Source: Chitinophagaceae bacterium
GTDB lineage: Bacteria; Bacteroidota; Bacteroidia; Chitinophagales; Chitinophagaceae
Assembly (NCBI GenBank): GCA_016720825.1
Contig: JADKJV010000013.1
Coordinates: 32,280-96,279, forward strand
Reading direction: 5' to 3'
DNA length: 64,000 nt
Shown: positions 1 through 9,021 of the stretch, piece by piece
Layout: the number at the start of each line of letters is the position of its first letter
Position numbering within the stretch: position 1 is the stretch's first letter
Notes under the pieces: model-generated
What the model was told of the DNA's origin: nothing
What the model saw: the letters and a program-made list of their open reading frames with translations, nothing else
The model's database searches: none
Translations under genes and position numbers: made by a program

Positions 1-594
1 ATCATCTTCCATATCCTTTCGTACCGGGTGCTTCTGGCTGAATAATTCTTTTACCCAGTCGTTCACCATACAATCTATTACCAGGTGTATCCTGTCAACC
101 GGACCCGGGTTAACCACCCGGTGAGGCAGGGAAAGATTCAGGTACCAGCATTCCCCTTCTTTCATCGGAATTTTTTCCTCTTCAATATAAAATTCAACAG
201 CCGGATGGGTGATTACTGGTATATGTAAACGGCATTCGCCTTCTTCAAAACTCATGTCAGTATCCCGGTGCTCTTTGATAACCGCGCCCACATCCAGTTT
301 CATCAGCCGGACCATCGTCAGTTCACACTGGAAATAAGAAAGTATCTGTGGGATGTACGTGCATTGATCCATCAGGGGCGTGTCCCTGAAATCATTTTCC
401 TGCAGGGCGGCCGCATGTACAGCGATGGGGTTATTGGCATCACCATGCATGGAACGCAGCGGCAAAACTGTCCATGAGCCCGAGTAATGTGCTGTATTAT
501 AATGTGAACGCCAGTCAAATTGCAGCAAACGATCAACATCCTGCCGGAGCAGTATGGGATCAAAAAATTTGTTTAACTGTATATACCTGATCAT
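1..594 (-). CDS. Aspartyl/asparaginyl beta-hydroxylase family protein (C-terminus cut by window edge)
   Basis: An open frame of 198 codons runs from an ATG to the left edge without a stop, so the C-terminus lies outside the window. The AspH-type double-stranded beta-helix is visible. The metal-binding pair is the His of KEHRDTD (about residue 109) and the His of SLPHRVVNPG (about 158), and RIHLVID supplies the usual downstream Arg. Family members are Fe(II)/2-oxoglutarate oxygenases that hydroxylate Asp or Asn side chains; the substrate here is unknown. The gene starts 48 bp after two MG2-domain genes on the same strand, so co-transcription is plausible. The fold assignment is firm and the substrate is not. 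Confidence 0.85.
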   Translation of the reverse strand, partial: MIRYIQLNKFFDPILLRQDVDRLLQFDWRSHYNTAHYSGSWTVLPLRSMHGDANNPIAVHAAALQENDFRDTPLMDQCTYIPQILSYFQCELTMVRLMKLDVGAVIKEHRDTDMSFEEGECRLHIPVITHPAVEFYIEEEKIPMKEGECWYLNLSLPHRVVNPGPVDRIHLVIDCMVNDWVKELFSQKHPVRKDMEDD

Positions 595-642
595 AACGGT
601 TACCCGTAAAGATAAACAAGACCTGACTTCTGCATCATGTGT

Positions 643-3060
643 TTACTCACCAACAATTTTTTCTGTATGCATCAGCTTACCGCTGGCATCAATGCCCTCA
701 ATTACCAGTTTGAATTTGCGGGCATGGTCATTATTAAAAAACTTAACGTGTACAGGTTTGTTTTCTTTGTCAGTGAAAAAATTGGGATTCCAGTATAATG
801 TTGTCCGGTTATCCTGTGCCGGTGCTTTGAAATCGGGGTTCGCATAATCGGGACTGAAGAACTCCTTAGTAATAGAATATCCGTTCACCTGGATAAATTC
901 CAGTTTTTCCTGTTTGGGATCTGATTCAGATTTGTCTTTCTGGTAAACAGCTACGGCGCCGCCGGGGAAACCGCTGCCTACGCCTACAAATCCTGCTTCG
1001 TAAAATTTAATCAATGCCACATCCCTGACCATGACGTTTTTGAGCTGGTTAACATCAACCGGGGATTCATCCTGGAACAGTCCCACCAGCCATTTGCGCC
1101 CGCTGATCAGGCTCATGTTCTTCCGGTTTACAATAGCACCACCCTGTAATTCCAGTTGCTGGATCCGGTTCATAAAATAATCCACCACATTCATGGTTTT
1201 ATCATTCACTGGTTCATTGATCAAATCTATATCCACTTTCCCCGGGGAAGAGAAAACACCAGATGCATACTTTTCAGAAACCAGGTCAATGGGTTTTTTA
1301 TTCGTCTTTGATCTTACCGTAACCCTGGACAGTTCTTTATACTCATCCTGCAGGATTTTCACCTGGCTGGACCTGGCCTGTATTTCTTCTTTCGACATAG
1401 TTGGTTGAGCCGATAATAATAACTGGTTGAAATAATCCGGCTGATTCATACCGGCAACCGATTTCATATTCATTGAATCCGGAATAATAATACCGGGTTT
1501 TATTTTCCCGTCTTTATCCAGGTAGGAATAATACATTTTGGTTTTACCATAATAAATCAGTGAGTCAACCAAAAACCTTCCGTTCGTACCAACCGGGAAT
1601 TCATAGTTCTGCGTGGAGGAATCTTCCGCTTCAATATAAATATTCAGTTTGCCACCGGTTACGGGTTGTTTGTTTTTATCATCAACCACCAGTCCGCTGA
1701 AACGAATCAGGTTTTCATCTGTGAATTTATTTTCTGGGAACTCGCCTTTCAGGATTTTAGTCCAGCTATACCGGGTCCATCCATGGGTAAGCATCAGGTT
1801 ATCCAATGCCAGCTTAACACTATCATCCTGGTGGTCAAAATACCAGGCGGGATTGTACACGGTGCCCCGCAGGTCGCTCGTGAGCAGGAAGCGTGACCAG
1901 ATATTATCTGTGTTGGCAGAATTCCCGGCAGTGATATCAGTTATTGAAACCGCGCAGCTTCTTTGTGCTGCTTCGGGGAAGCTCAGTTCCCAGTCGTTGG
2001 CCGCTCTTTTTGTAAAGGAAACCTGGGCGGGGTTTATATCTGCGGCTGATTTGTATTCACCATTATTGACAAATGCCAAACGCTCGGCCAAAGGCAGTCC
2101 TTCCCGGTTAAATACTGTGAAATGCAGGATACCAGAAGGCAGGCTGTCGGTAATAATATGACCCAATACGGAAGGATAACTTTCAAAAGCAATGTTCATG
2201 TCAAATACGATCTCATTGCGGATGGTGATAACCAGCTCCACTTCTGAGAATTCGTTCATGTCTTTTCCGGCGCGGGAGAGCAGGAACTGTTTGCCGCCTT
2301 TTTCGTCTGACACTTTCAGGCTGATACCGGCCGGACTTACTTCGGGAAGCGGGAAATTCCTTTTGCTCCCGTTAAAATCCACTTCAGCCATATATTTTTT
2401 CCCGGCCAGCGGCTTGAACTGCAGTTTGCCGATACCATCGTGATAGGTTTTAAAGGGTGCGATGGTATTTCCATCAGAAGTAAGAATGACACCGGAAACA
2501 TTAATAGGTTGCCCGTTTTCATCGGTTGCTTTAAAAGCGACTACCGATAAAATGCCATCCACCAGTTTGCCGCTCTCCGGAAAGAACTGAATGTTTACGT
2601 TGGGGATTTTGGCCGCAGTTATTGCAGGTGTTGCAGAACTGTTGAACACATAAATCGCTTTCTTATATATATAGGCTTCGTCATTGTTCAGGTTTACGGG
2701 TGTGAGGGCTCTGACAATATAATTTCCCTGAGGGAGTGAATCGGGGATATCAAAACTCCCTTTGGCGACTGCACCTGAAATCGGGAGCTGCAGGTTGCGG
2801 ATGATCTGGCCGTTGCTGTTGAGGAATTGCAGGAAAAAATTATTGCTCAGCAGGCTGGGGGAGCCGTTGTGAAGCAGATAGGCTTTGAAAAAAACAGTTT
2901 CACCCGCTACATAATTATCCTTGTCGTACTGTATATATATTTTCTCCACCACCATTTTCTCGTTCAGGGTTTTCATCAGCGCATCAGAAGGCTGGGCGGA
3001 GGCGGTACCGGCACTCAGGATAAACAGGGCGGCCAGTATTTTTTTCAGGCTATTTTTCAT
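643..3060 (-). CDS. MG2 domain / TonB-plug-like surface protein, paralogue 2
   Basis: 805 residues with a cleavable signal peptide (about 1-22, ending TASAQ). An alpha-2-macroglobulin MG2-like beta domain follows (about 38-130, with the motif YDKDNYVAGETVFFKAYL). Further beta domains come next, then a carboxypeptidase-regulatory-like segment near 455 (FSGLVVDDKNKQPVTGG). A TonB-receptor plug-like region lies at about 620-735 and contains GFPGGAVAVY. The C-terminal beta module begins TTLYWNP. No thioester motif or 22-strand barrel is present, so it is neither a complete macroglobulin nor a receptor. It is probably a periplasmic or outer-membrane protein. It closely resembles the upstream neighbour in order and motifs, which indicates tandem duplication. 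The function is unknown. Confidence 0.85.
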   Translation of the reverse strand: MKNSLKKILAALFILSAGTASAQPSDALMKTLNEKMVVEKIYIQYDKDNYVAGETVFFKAYLLHNGSPSLLSNNFFLQFLNSNGQIIRNLQLPISGAVAKGSFDIPDSLPQGNYIVRALTPVNLNNDEAYIYKKAIYVFNSSATPAITAAKIPNVNIQFFPESGKLVDGILSVVAFKATDENGQPINVSGVILTSDGNTIAPFKTYHDGIGKLQFKPLAGKKYMAEVDFNGSKRNFPLPEVSPAGISLKVSDEKGGKQFLLSRAGKDMNEFSEVELVITIRNEIVFDMNIAFESYPSVLGHIITDSLPSGILHFTVFNREGLPLAERLAFVNNGEYKSAADINPAQVSFTKRAANDWELSFPEAAQRSCAVSITDITAGNSANTDNIWSRFLLTSDLRGTVYNPAWYFDHQDDSVKLALDNLMLTHGWTRYSWTKILKGEFPENKFTDENLIRFSGLVVDDKNKQPVTGGKLNIYIEAEDSSTQNYEFPVGTNGRFLVDSLIYYGKTKMYYSYLDKDGKIKPGIIIPDSMNMKSVAGMNQPDYFNQLLLSAQPTMSKEEIQARSSQVKILQDEYKELSRVTVRSKTNKKPIDLVSEKYASGVFSSPGKVDIDLINEPVNDKTMNVVDYFMNRIQQLELQGGAIVNRKNMSLISGRKWLVGLFQDESPVDVNQLKNVMVRDVALIKFYEAGFVGVGSGFPGGAVAVYQKDKSESDPKQEKLEFIQVNGYSITKEFFSPDYANPDFKAPAQDNRTTLYWNPNFFTDKENKPVHVKFFNNDHARKFKLVIEGIDASGKLMHTEKIVGE

Positions 3061-3132
3061 ACTTAAATATTGAAGCCAAATTACGATTTCAAACTGTGGC
3101 GGGACATGAGTTTACACAGGCGGTATTATTTA

Positions 3133-5598
3133 TCAGTTTTCCGCGGGCTGAACGGTTTTTTCTAGGTGAATGAGCCTGCCGTATATGTCAAAACCTTCCA
3201 GGACAATAGTGTACTTTTCAACAATATCACTGTTATTGAACTTCAGGTTCAGGGTTTTTTCCTTTTCATTGGTATAAAGCTCCGGATTCCAGTACAGGGT
3301 TATCCTTTTATCGGTTACCCCGGGCGTACTGGCTGACAGTGAATAATCGGGATTGAAAAACTCCCGCGAAATTGAATACCCGTTGTATTCAATATAGCGT
3401 GCCGGTGGCTTTTGACGCTGGGATGTAGTGCCATCTTTAAGGTAAACGGCGATTGCTCCTCCCGGGAATTCACTGCCCGCCCCAAAAAAACCTGACTCAA
3501 AAAATTTAACGTACGCGATCTGGTCGGCCCGGAGAATTTTAAGCTGGTAAATATTAGCCTGGTTTTCGTTTATATACAGGCCGACTTCCCAATACCTCAT
3601 AATACCTTTTTGAGCGTCAACCAAATTATAGTTTGAAAGACTGAAATTTTTCCTGTTCACAAATGTTCCGTACTGTGTATCAACTGTACTGATCCTGTTC
3701 TTTATATAATCAAATGCATTCATAAATCCTTCTGTGGGATTTCCATTTTCGTTGTTAACTATAACACGACCGCCGGACCTGAAAATCTGGCTGGTGTATT
3801 TTTCATTTACAATATCCTCCACTCTTTTTTTGGTGCTTTTCAGGATTACATTTTCAAGGACTTTGGCTTCTGCATTACCTTTTTGAATCATTTCAAATCG
3901 TTTCACTGCCAGGGCAGTATCCTTTAGTGAAACTGTTTTTGTCTCGGTAACTGCAGGATACCCTGATGTTAATATTTCGCCGACGCCCTGAAACTTAATC
4001 TCATCATCAGTTTTAATATTTACCAGGCGTTCTTTTCCACGCTGGTCTTTATAGGTGTAGTAAATCCTGGTTTTGCCCATGATCAGCAGGGAGTCAAGCA
4101 GAAATGTGCCTTTATCGGAAACGGGAATTTCGTAAGAAAACATGGAAGAGTCTTCGGCGGTAATAAATACAGAAAGGCTTCCTGCTGCTGCAGGGCTTTT
4201 CGTTTTTTCATCGGTCAACTGCCCGCTGATATTAATCAGGTATGAGTCGGTATATTGTTTTGGAGGAGGGCTATTCGCAAGGATTTTCGACCAATTAAAC
4301 CGGCTCCATCCATGCGTCAGCATAACATGATCAAGTGCGAGCCCACCTGAGTCGTTTGCCGGATTAAAATACCAGGCCGGGTTATTGATATTTCCTTTTA
4401 ATTCATCTGTCATCAGAAAGCGGGTTACTATATTATCAAGTGTTCCCGCTGTTGACGAGCCGGTCTCTGTGATAGCTACGGAACAACTTCGTTGCAGTGT
4501 ATCAGGAAAAGAGATTTCCACCAGATTCTCTTCCCTTTTTCCCAGTCCGGTTTTCAATAGTTTAATCTCTCCTTCATGGAATGACCGGTTGTTCAGGAAA
4601 CTCAGCCTTTCTGCCAAAGGGACCAGATCCTGGTTGAAAACAGTAAAGTGGAGAATACCGGCGGGGAGGCTGTCTGTCAGTAAATGCCCCTTTACCGATT
4701 CATATAAATCAAAACTGATTTCTTCTTCATATACAATTGCATTGTTGATCCTGGCAATGAGCCAGAGTTTTTCATACGCGGCCTTATTCTTCAGACTGCG
4801 TGTAATCACAAACCCCTTACCGCGTGGTTCATTTTCAATATGCAGGCTGATCCCTGATTCTTTTACTTCGGGCAAGGGGAAAAGAACATTCTTTCCATTC
4901 AGTGAAACCTGGGCTATATATTTTTTAGCCACCTGTGGCCGGAACCGGAAACTGCCCATCCCGTCATGTTGTGAAACGAAAGGCATTATATATACGCCAT
5001 CAGCAGTTTTGATCTGTCCGCTGATGCTTAAAGGACGACCTGAAGAGTCTGCTGCTTTAAATGCAACAGTAGTCATTACCTGGTCCACCATTTCACCACT
5101 TTCGGGAAAAAACTGTACTGAAATTTCCGCATTAACGGGCATTGCATTTTTTTCTATCCCTGCTTTCCGGGGATTCAGCACGAAAATATCGTGGGCATAA
5201 ATGTTTTGTTCTAACCCGTTCATCATCCCGGGTGTTATGGCTTCTATAATATAATGCCCCTGCTGAAGACTGTCGGGTAACAGCAAATCCCCACCGACAG
5301 TTGCGCCCTTCACCGGAAAATGCAGCTTAGTGATAACCCTTCCTGACATATCCGTTAACTGCATATAAAAATGATTGCTTTGTCCGCTGGGTGCGCCCTG
5401 GCTGTATAAATAAGCCTTAAACCAGACTGTATCTCCGGCAGAATAAAAATTCCTGTCGTAATGGATGTAAATATTTTCCCCCGGATACTTCCTCATACTC
5501 ATGCTGATAAGAGAGTCTAACCGCTGGGTATTCGCTGGCTTACTCAGAATGAGTGGTAACAGCAATATCAGCAGACAGTTTTTCATCATGAGTTTCAT
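3133..5598 (-). CDS. MG2 domain / TonB-plug-like surface protein, paralogue 1
   Basis: About 821 residues. I chose the ATG at 5598 over a TTG three codons upstream because a hydrophobic signal sequence (LLILLLPLILSKPANTQ) follows it at once. The layout matches the next gene: MG2 domain with YDRNFYSAGDTVWFKAYL, a middle beta region, a regulatory-like module near ISGQLTDEKTKSP, a plug-like stretch with EFPGGAIAVY, and a C-terminal ITLYWNPELYT module. It lies 72 bp upstream of its paralogue on the same strand, so the two are probably one transcript. The pair has diverged most in the linker before the plug. The role is unknown; a scaffold or binding protein at the outer membrane is an inference. 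Confidence 0.85.
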   Translation of the reverse strand: MKLMMKNCLLILLLPLILSKPANTQRLDSLISMSMRKYPGENIYIHYDRNFYSAGDTVWFKAYLYSQGAPSGQSNHFYMQLTDMSGRVITKLHFPVKGATVGGDLLLPDSLQQGHYIIEAITPGMMNGLEQNIYAHDIFVLNPRKAGIEKNAMPVNAEISVQFFPESGEMVDQVMTTVAFKAADSSGRPLSISGQIKTADGVYIMPFVSQHDGMGSFRFRPQVAKKYIAQVSLNGKNVLFPLPEVKESGISLHIENEPRGKGFVITRSLKNKAAYEKLWLIARINNAIVYEEEISFDLYESVKGHLLTDSLPAGILHFTVFNQDLVPLAERLSFLNNRSFHEGEIKLLKTGLGKREENLVEISFPDTLQRSCSVAITETGSSTAGTLDNIVTRFLMTDELKGNINNPAWYFNPANDSGGLALDHVMLTHGWSRFNWSKILANSPPPKQYTDSYLINISGQLTDEKTKSPAAAGSLSVFITAEDSSMFSYEIPVSDKGTFLLDSLLIMGKTRIYYTYKDQRGKERLVNIKTDDEIKFQGVGEILTSGYPAVTETKTVSLKDTALAVKRFEMIQKGNAEAKVLENVILKSTKKRVEDIVNEKYTSQIFRSGGRVIVNNENGNPTEGFMNAFDYIKNRISTVDTQYGTFVNRKNFSLSNYNLVDAQKGIMRYWEVGLYINENQANIYQLKILRADQIAYVKFFESGFFGAGSEFPGGAIAVYLKDGTTSQRQKPPARYIEYNGYSISREFFNPDYSLSASTPGVTDKRITLYWNPELYTNEKEKTLNLKFNNSDIVEKYTIVLEGFDIYGRLIHLEKTVQPAEN

Positions 5599-5756
5599 TT
5601 TTACCAAAAAGCAGAAGGAAAACCTGTTCTCAGGGGGCGGGGCTCGTCTTCAAGATTTTAAAATGTATAAAAACGCTGCATATGTCTTTTTTAACACCCT
5701 AAAACAGGGATAAATACTGTACATAATCTGTCCTTCTGATTTAAATTGCATAGCTC

Positions 5757-7796
5757 ATGGCCTTCAAACTACATACCCCTTATCCCCCTGCCGGCGACCA
5801 GCCGGATGCGATCCGCCAGTTAACGGAAGGGGTCCAGAATGGTGAACGGTACCAGACCCTGCTGGGTGTAACAGGCAGTGGTAAAACATTCACGATTGCC
5901 AATGTGATCCAGAACCTGCAAAGACCCACGCTGGTATTAACGCATAATAAAACACTGGTAGCGCAGCTGTATGGTGAGTTCCGCCAGTTTTTCCCGGAGA
6001 ATGCGGTGGAGTATTTTGTTTCTTACTATGATTATTACCAGCCGGAAGCGTATATGCCGGTGAGTGATGTATATATTGAAAAAGACCTGAGTATTAATGA
6101 TGAACTCGACAAACTCAGGCTCCGTGCCACATCCAGTTTGCTGAGTGGCCGCAGGGATATCATTGTGGTGGCGAGTGTGAGTTGTATCTATGGTATGGGT
6201 AATCCCACCGATTATGAAAACGGGATTATCCGGATTGAAAAAGGCCAGGTGATATCCAGGCAGGGTTTCCTGCATGCGCTGGTGAATTCATTGTACACGC
6301 GTACGACGATAGATTTTAACCGGGGTTCATTCCGTGTGAAAGGTGATACGGTTGATATCAACCTGCCTTATGTGGATTATGGTTACCGCATTACTTTTTT
6401 CGGGGATGAGATTGAAGAAATTGAAAGTATAGAAGTGATTACGGGTAAAAGGATCGGCCTGATGGAAAACGCGGCCATCTTCCCGGCTAATTTATATGTG
6501 GCACCGAAGGACATCCTGCAGCAGGTGCTGTATGAAATCCAGGATGAGGTGCAGGCCCAGATTGACTATTTCAAGAAAACAGGAAAGTATATCGAAGCGC
6601 AACGGCTTGGCGAAAGAGTGAATTATGATATTGAGATGATCCGCGAGCTGGGTTACTGCAATGGCATTGAAAACTATTCCCGGTTTTTTGACAGGCGCAA
6701 ACCCGGCACCAGGCCATTCTGTTTGCTGGATTATTTCCCGAAGGATTTTTTATGTGTGATTGATGAAAGTCACCAGACGATTCCGCAGGTAAGTGGTATG
6801 TATGGCGGTGACCGCAGCCGCAAGCTGGTGCTGGTGGATTATGGTTTCCGTTTACCCTCTGCACTGGATAACCGTCCGCTGAATTTCCATGAATTTGAAA
6901 ACCTGGTGAACCAGACCATTTTTGTTTCTGCAACACCGGATGATTATGAACTGGAAAAATGCGGTGGTGTGGTGGTGGAACAGGTGGTGAGGCCAACGGG
7001 GTTGCTCGATCCTCCCATACAAATCAGGCCATCGGTGAACCAGATTGACGATTTGCTGGATGAAATTGACAAGACTATTAAAAAAGGTGACCGTGTACTG
7101 GTAACCACATTAACCAAACGGATGGCAGAGGAAATGGATAAATACCTGCATAAACTCAATGTCAAATCCAAATACATACACAGTGAAGTGGATACGCTGG
7201 AAAGGGTGGAGATATTAAGGCAATTGCGTTTGGGTACGATTGATGTTTTAGTGGGCGTGAATCTCCTGCGGGAAGGCCTCGATCTGCCGGAGGTTTCGCT
7301 GGTGGCGATACTGGATGCGGATAAGGAAGGTTTTCTCCGCAATGAAAAATCGCTGACACAAACGGCAGGACGTGCGGCGAGGAATGTGGACGGTTTTGTT
7401 ATTTTCTATGCTGATAAGATGACCGACAGCATGCAGAAAACGATTGACGAAACAAACCGCCGCCGCGAAAAACAAATTGCCTGGAATATTGAGTTTGGTA
7501 TTACACCACGCACGATTACCAAAACCACTCAGGATGTATTTGCGCAGACATCGGTGCTTGATATTAAAGGATATGATCCGGCGAATCCTTACGCACTTGC
7601 ACCGGACCAGGAACTGGTTACACATGCAGCTGATGAACAAAAAGAATATAAAACGATTCCTCAATTAGAAAAAGGAATCCACCAGGTAAAAAAAGATATG
7701 GAGAAAGCTGCCAGAGATCTGGATTTCATGGAAGCGGCAAGGCTAAGAGATGAAATGTTTGTTTTGCAGAATCAGCTGGAGCAGATGAAGAAATGA
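5757..7796 (+). CDS. uvrB: UvrABC system protein B (excinuclease ABC subunit UvrB)
   Basis: 679 residues, normal UvrB length. Walker A is GVTGSGKT at 37-44. The tyrosine-rich beta-hairpin that clamps damaged DNA is present (YYDYYQPEAYMP, about 92-103). The helicase motif DESHQTIPQ and the late helicase block (GVNLLREGLDLPEVSLV, QTAGRAARN) are intact. A C-terminal UVR domain for UvrC contact covers about 633-676. It loads on damage after UvrA and recruits UvrC in nucleotide excision repair. It diverges from the MG2 genes across a 158-bp spacer, and a small gene starts 56 bp downstream. No frameshift is seen. Confidence 0.98.
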   Translation: MAFKLHTPYPPAGDQPDAIRQLTEGVQNGERYQTLLGVTGSGKTFTIANVIQNLQRPTLVLTHNKTLVAQLYGEFRQFFPENAVEYFVSYYDYYQPEAYMPVSDVYIEKDLSINDELDKLRLRATSSLLSGRRDIIVVASVSCIYGMGNPTDYENGIIRIEKGQVISRQGFLHALVNSLYTRTTIDFNRGSFRVKGDTVDINLPYVDYGYRITFFGDEIEEIESIEVITGKRIGLMENAAIFPANLYVAPKDILQQVLYEIQDEVQAQIDYFKKTGKYIEAQRLGERVNYDIEMIRELGYCNGIENYSRFFDRRKPGTRPFCLLDYFPKDFLCVIDESHQTIPQVSGMYGGDRSRKLVLVDYGFRLPSALDNRPLNFHEFENLVNQTIFVSATPDDYELEKCGGVVVEQVVRPTGLLDPPIQIRPSVNQIDDLLDEIDKTIKKGDRVLVTTLTKRMAEEMDKYLHKLNVKSKYIHSEVDTLERVEILRQLRLGTIDVLVGVNLLREGLDLPEVSLVAILDADKEGFLRNEKSLTQTAGRAARNVDGFVIFYADKMTDSMQKTIDETNRRREKQIAWNIEFGITPRTITKTTQDVFAQTSVLDIKGYDPANPYALAPDQELVTHAADEQKEYKTIPQLEKGIHQVKKDMEKAARDLDFMEAARLRDEMFVLQNQLEQMKK

Positions 7797-7852
7797 GGGT
7801 AACTAAATAATTGATTAATTTTAAAAAATCATTGCCCTAAATTCCCCCTGAA

Positions 7853-8062
7853 ATGAGTTATTCAAAAATGGACAGGTCGGTTTTCAAAGCTTCCCGGCTT
7901 GAGGATTCAGGGAACGCCGATTATCAATATTGGTTTGATAAGAGTATAGCTGAGCGGCTTGCTGCCGCTGCAGTGATGATTGCTGTTTCCTTCCGGGAAC
8001 CTGATTTTTTAAGCAAAAAGGTTGACCGTAAAATTTTTTCTGCCCATAAATTGAACAATTGA
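7853..8062 (+). CDS. Small protein of a nucleotidyltransferase pair (putative partner or antitoxin-like)
   Basis: 69 residues containing MDRSVFKA near the start, a central YWFDKSIAERLAAA helix and a C-terminal DRKIFSAHKLNN tail. This pattern is common in short Bacteroidota proteins encoded directly before a minimal nucleotidyltransferase. The stop codon overlaps the TTG start of the next frame by four bases (TTGA), which suggests translational coupling. The next frame still shows nucleotidyltransferase features beneath base-call corruption. A toxin-antitoxin role has been proposed for similar MNT-type pairs in general; here it is only an inference. The start could also be the ATG five codons later. 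Confidence 0.7.
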   Translation: MSYSKMDRSVFKASRLEDSGNADYQYWFDKSIAERLAAAAVMIAVSFREPDFLSKKVDRKIFSAHKLNN

Positions 8063-8482
8063 GGGATTTATTTAATCCGGATTTTCCGGAATTTTACCCC
8101 GCTTCCCCCAAAAAAGAGGGAAAAAACCCGGGGGGGGGAGAGGCTGTAATTATGGGGGGAAAACGGCCGCCCCCGGGGGGGGGGAAGGGGGGGAAAAGAA
8201 AAAAAAAAAAAAAAAACCAACAAAAAAAGAAACCCGAATGGGGGATGGGCCCCCCCCCCCCCCCCGAACGGGGGGAACTGTTCCCCACCGAAAAAAAAAT
8301 TATAACCCGGGGGGGGGCCCCCCACCCCAAATAAAAAGCCCCGGGGGCGGGGGGGGGGGGTGGGGAGGCGCCCCCTGCAACAAAAGAAAAAAAGAGGGGG
8401 GGAGGGGAGGGGGGGCCCCAAAACCCCCCCCCGGCCAGGGATAAAGCTCAATGATATTGAAAACCTTCCTTCAGGGGAGTAG
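8059..8482 (+). pseudogene. Minimal nucleotidyltransferase gene hidden under corrupted sequence
   Basis: The frame opens with TTG overlapping the previous stop and reads LFNPDFPEF, a typical start for short Bacteroidota nucleotidyltransferases. Within the homopolymer-rich stretch, residues expected for the family still show through: GGEAVIMxGKR (family pattern GGxAVxxHGxxR, before the DxD site), then EWGMG, PTEKKII and a PHPK segment in the expected order. After the noisy part, clean sequence gives ANDIENLPSGE and a stop, if one extra C at 8449 is removed. The total is then 141 codons, close to the usual 140-150. I infer a real full-length gene whose base calls were corrupted rather than a degraded locus. 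No reliable protein can be given. Confidence 0.6.
8098..8440. other. Low-quality homopolymer-rich block (probable consensus artefact)
   Basis: The stretch is dominated by runs of 5-17 identical G, C or A bases and is unlike everything around it. Flanking sequence is normal on both sides. Long reading frames here on either strand are meaningless glycine/proline/lysine strings. The length and residual codon pattern fit the nucleotidyltransferase gene beneath it, so bases appear replaced rather than inserted. Confidence 0.8.
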
Positions 8483-8661
8483 CGAACAATTCATTTACCC
8501 GAGCCCAGTCCCATACGTAGTTTTACGAGAATCCCCTAAGTATTTCTGCCCAATTTGATCATTTACAAGCCGCTGGAATTGGGTATTACACCAGCCCGTT
8601 CTAATTTAGTGTCAGCAAGAAACCAAATCCAATTTTTTGTAAAACCATCAATCCAATAGTT

Positions 8662-8922
8662 ATGAAAAGACGTGTCCGTAAAATCGCGAATTTCTTTGCG
8701 TTCAACCTCCTGTTCTTCGCGCTGTACCTGAATTTCATCCACAAAGACAAAACTGCACCTGCTGCACAAGCCAGCACGCAGAGCACTGCTGCATTCAGCG
8801 GTACTACGCTAGTGGACAATCCGGATCAGTATCTGAAGAAAAACGAGGCCTCTACTGCTGTTGTTCCCAGGACTGAAAAGTCTTCTGAAAGCACCAGTGC
8901 GCTGAAATTATCAATTAACTAA
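8662..8922 (+). CDS. Small single-span membrane protein, unknown
   Basis: 86 residues. A basic N-terminus (MKRRVRKIANF) precedes one hydrophobic segment at about 10-26, followed by a soluble tail rich in Ser, Thr, Ala and Lys with no recognisable domain. The positive-inside rule puts the tail in the periplasm. It begins 180 bp after the nucleotidyltransferase stop and ends 99 bp before polA on the same strand. I do not recognise a family. Membrane topology and codon use make it a likely real gene. Confidence 0.6.
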   Translation: MKRRVRKIANFFAFNLLFFALYLNFIHKDKTAPAAQASTQSTAAFSGTTLVDNPDQYLKKNEASTAVVPRTEKSSESTSALKLSIN

Positions 8923-9021
8923 AGCAAAGCAGCGTTTAACATACAGGCACCCTGGCTTAAAAGCCGGGGTTGCCGTGTTTCCGGCCCTCCCAGCTCCGGG
9001 GTAAATCTTTACCTTAGTGGC

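Noticed and set aside
643..5598. TonB-dependent receptors
   Set aside because: Only MG2-, regulatory- and plug-like parts are present; there is no 22-strand barrel and the length is too short.
8098..8440. Long G and C runs as a G-quadruplex or phase-variation element
   Set aside because: Protein motifs of a nucleotidyltransferase persist under the runs and the surrounding gene length is normal, so base-call corruption explains it better.
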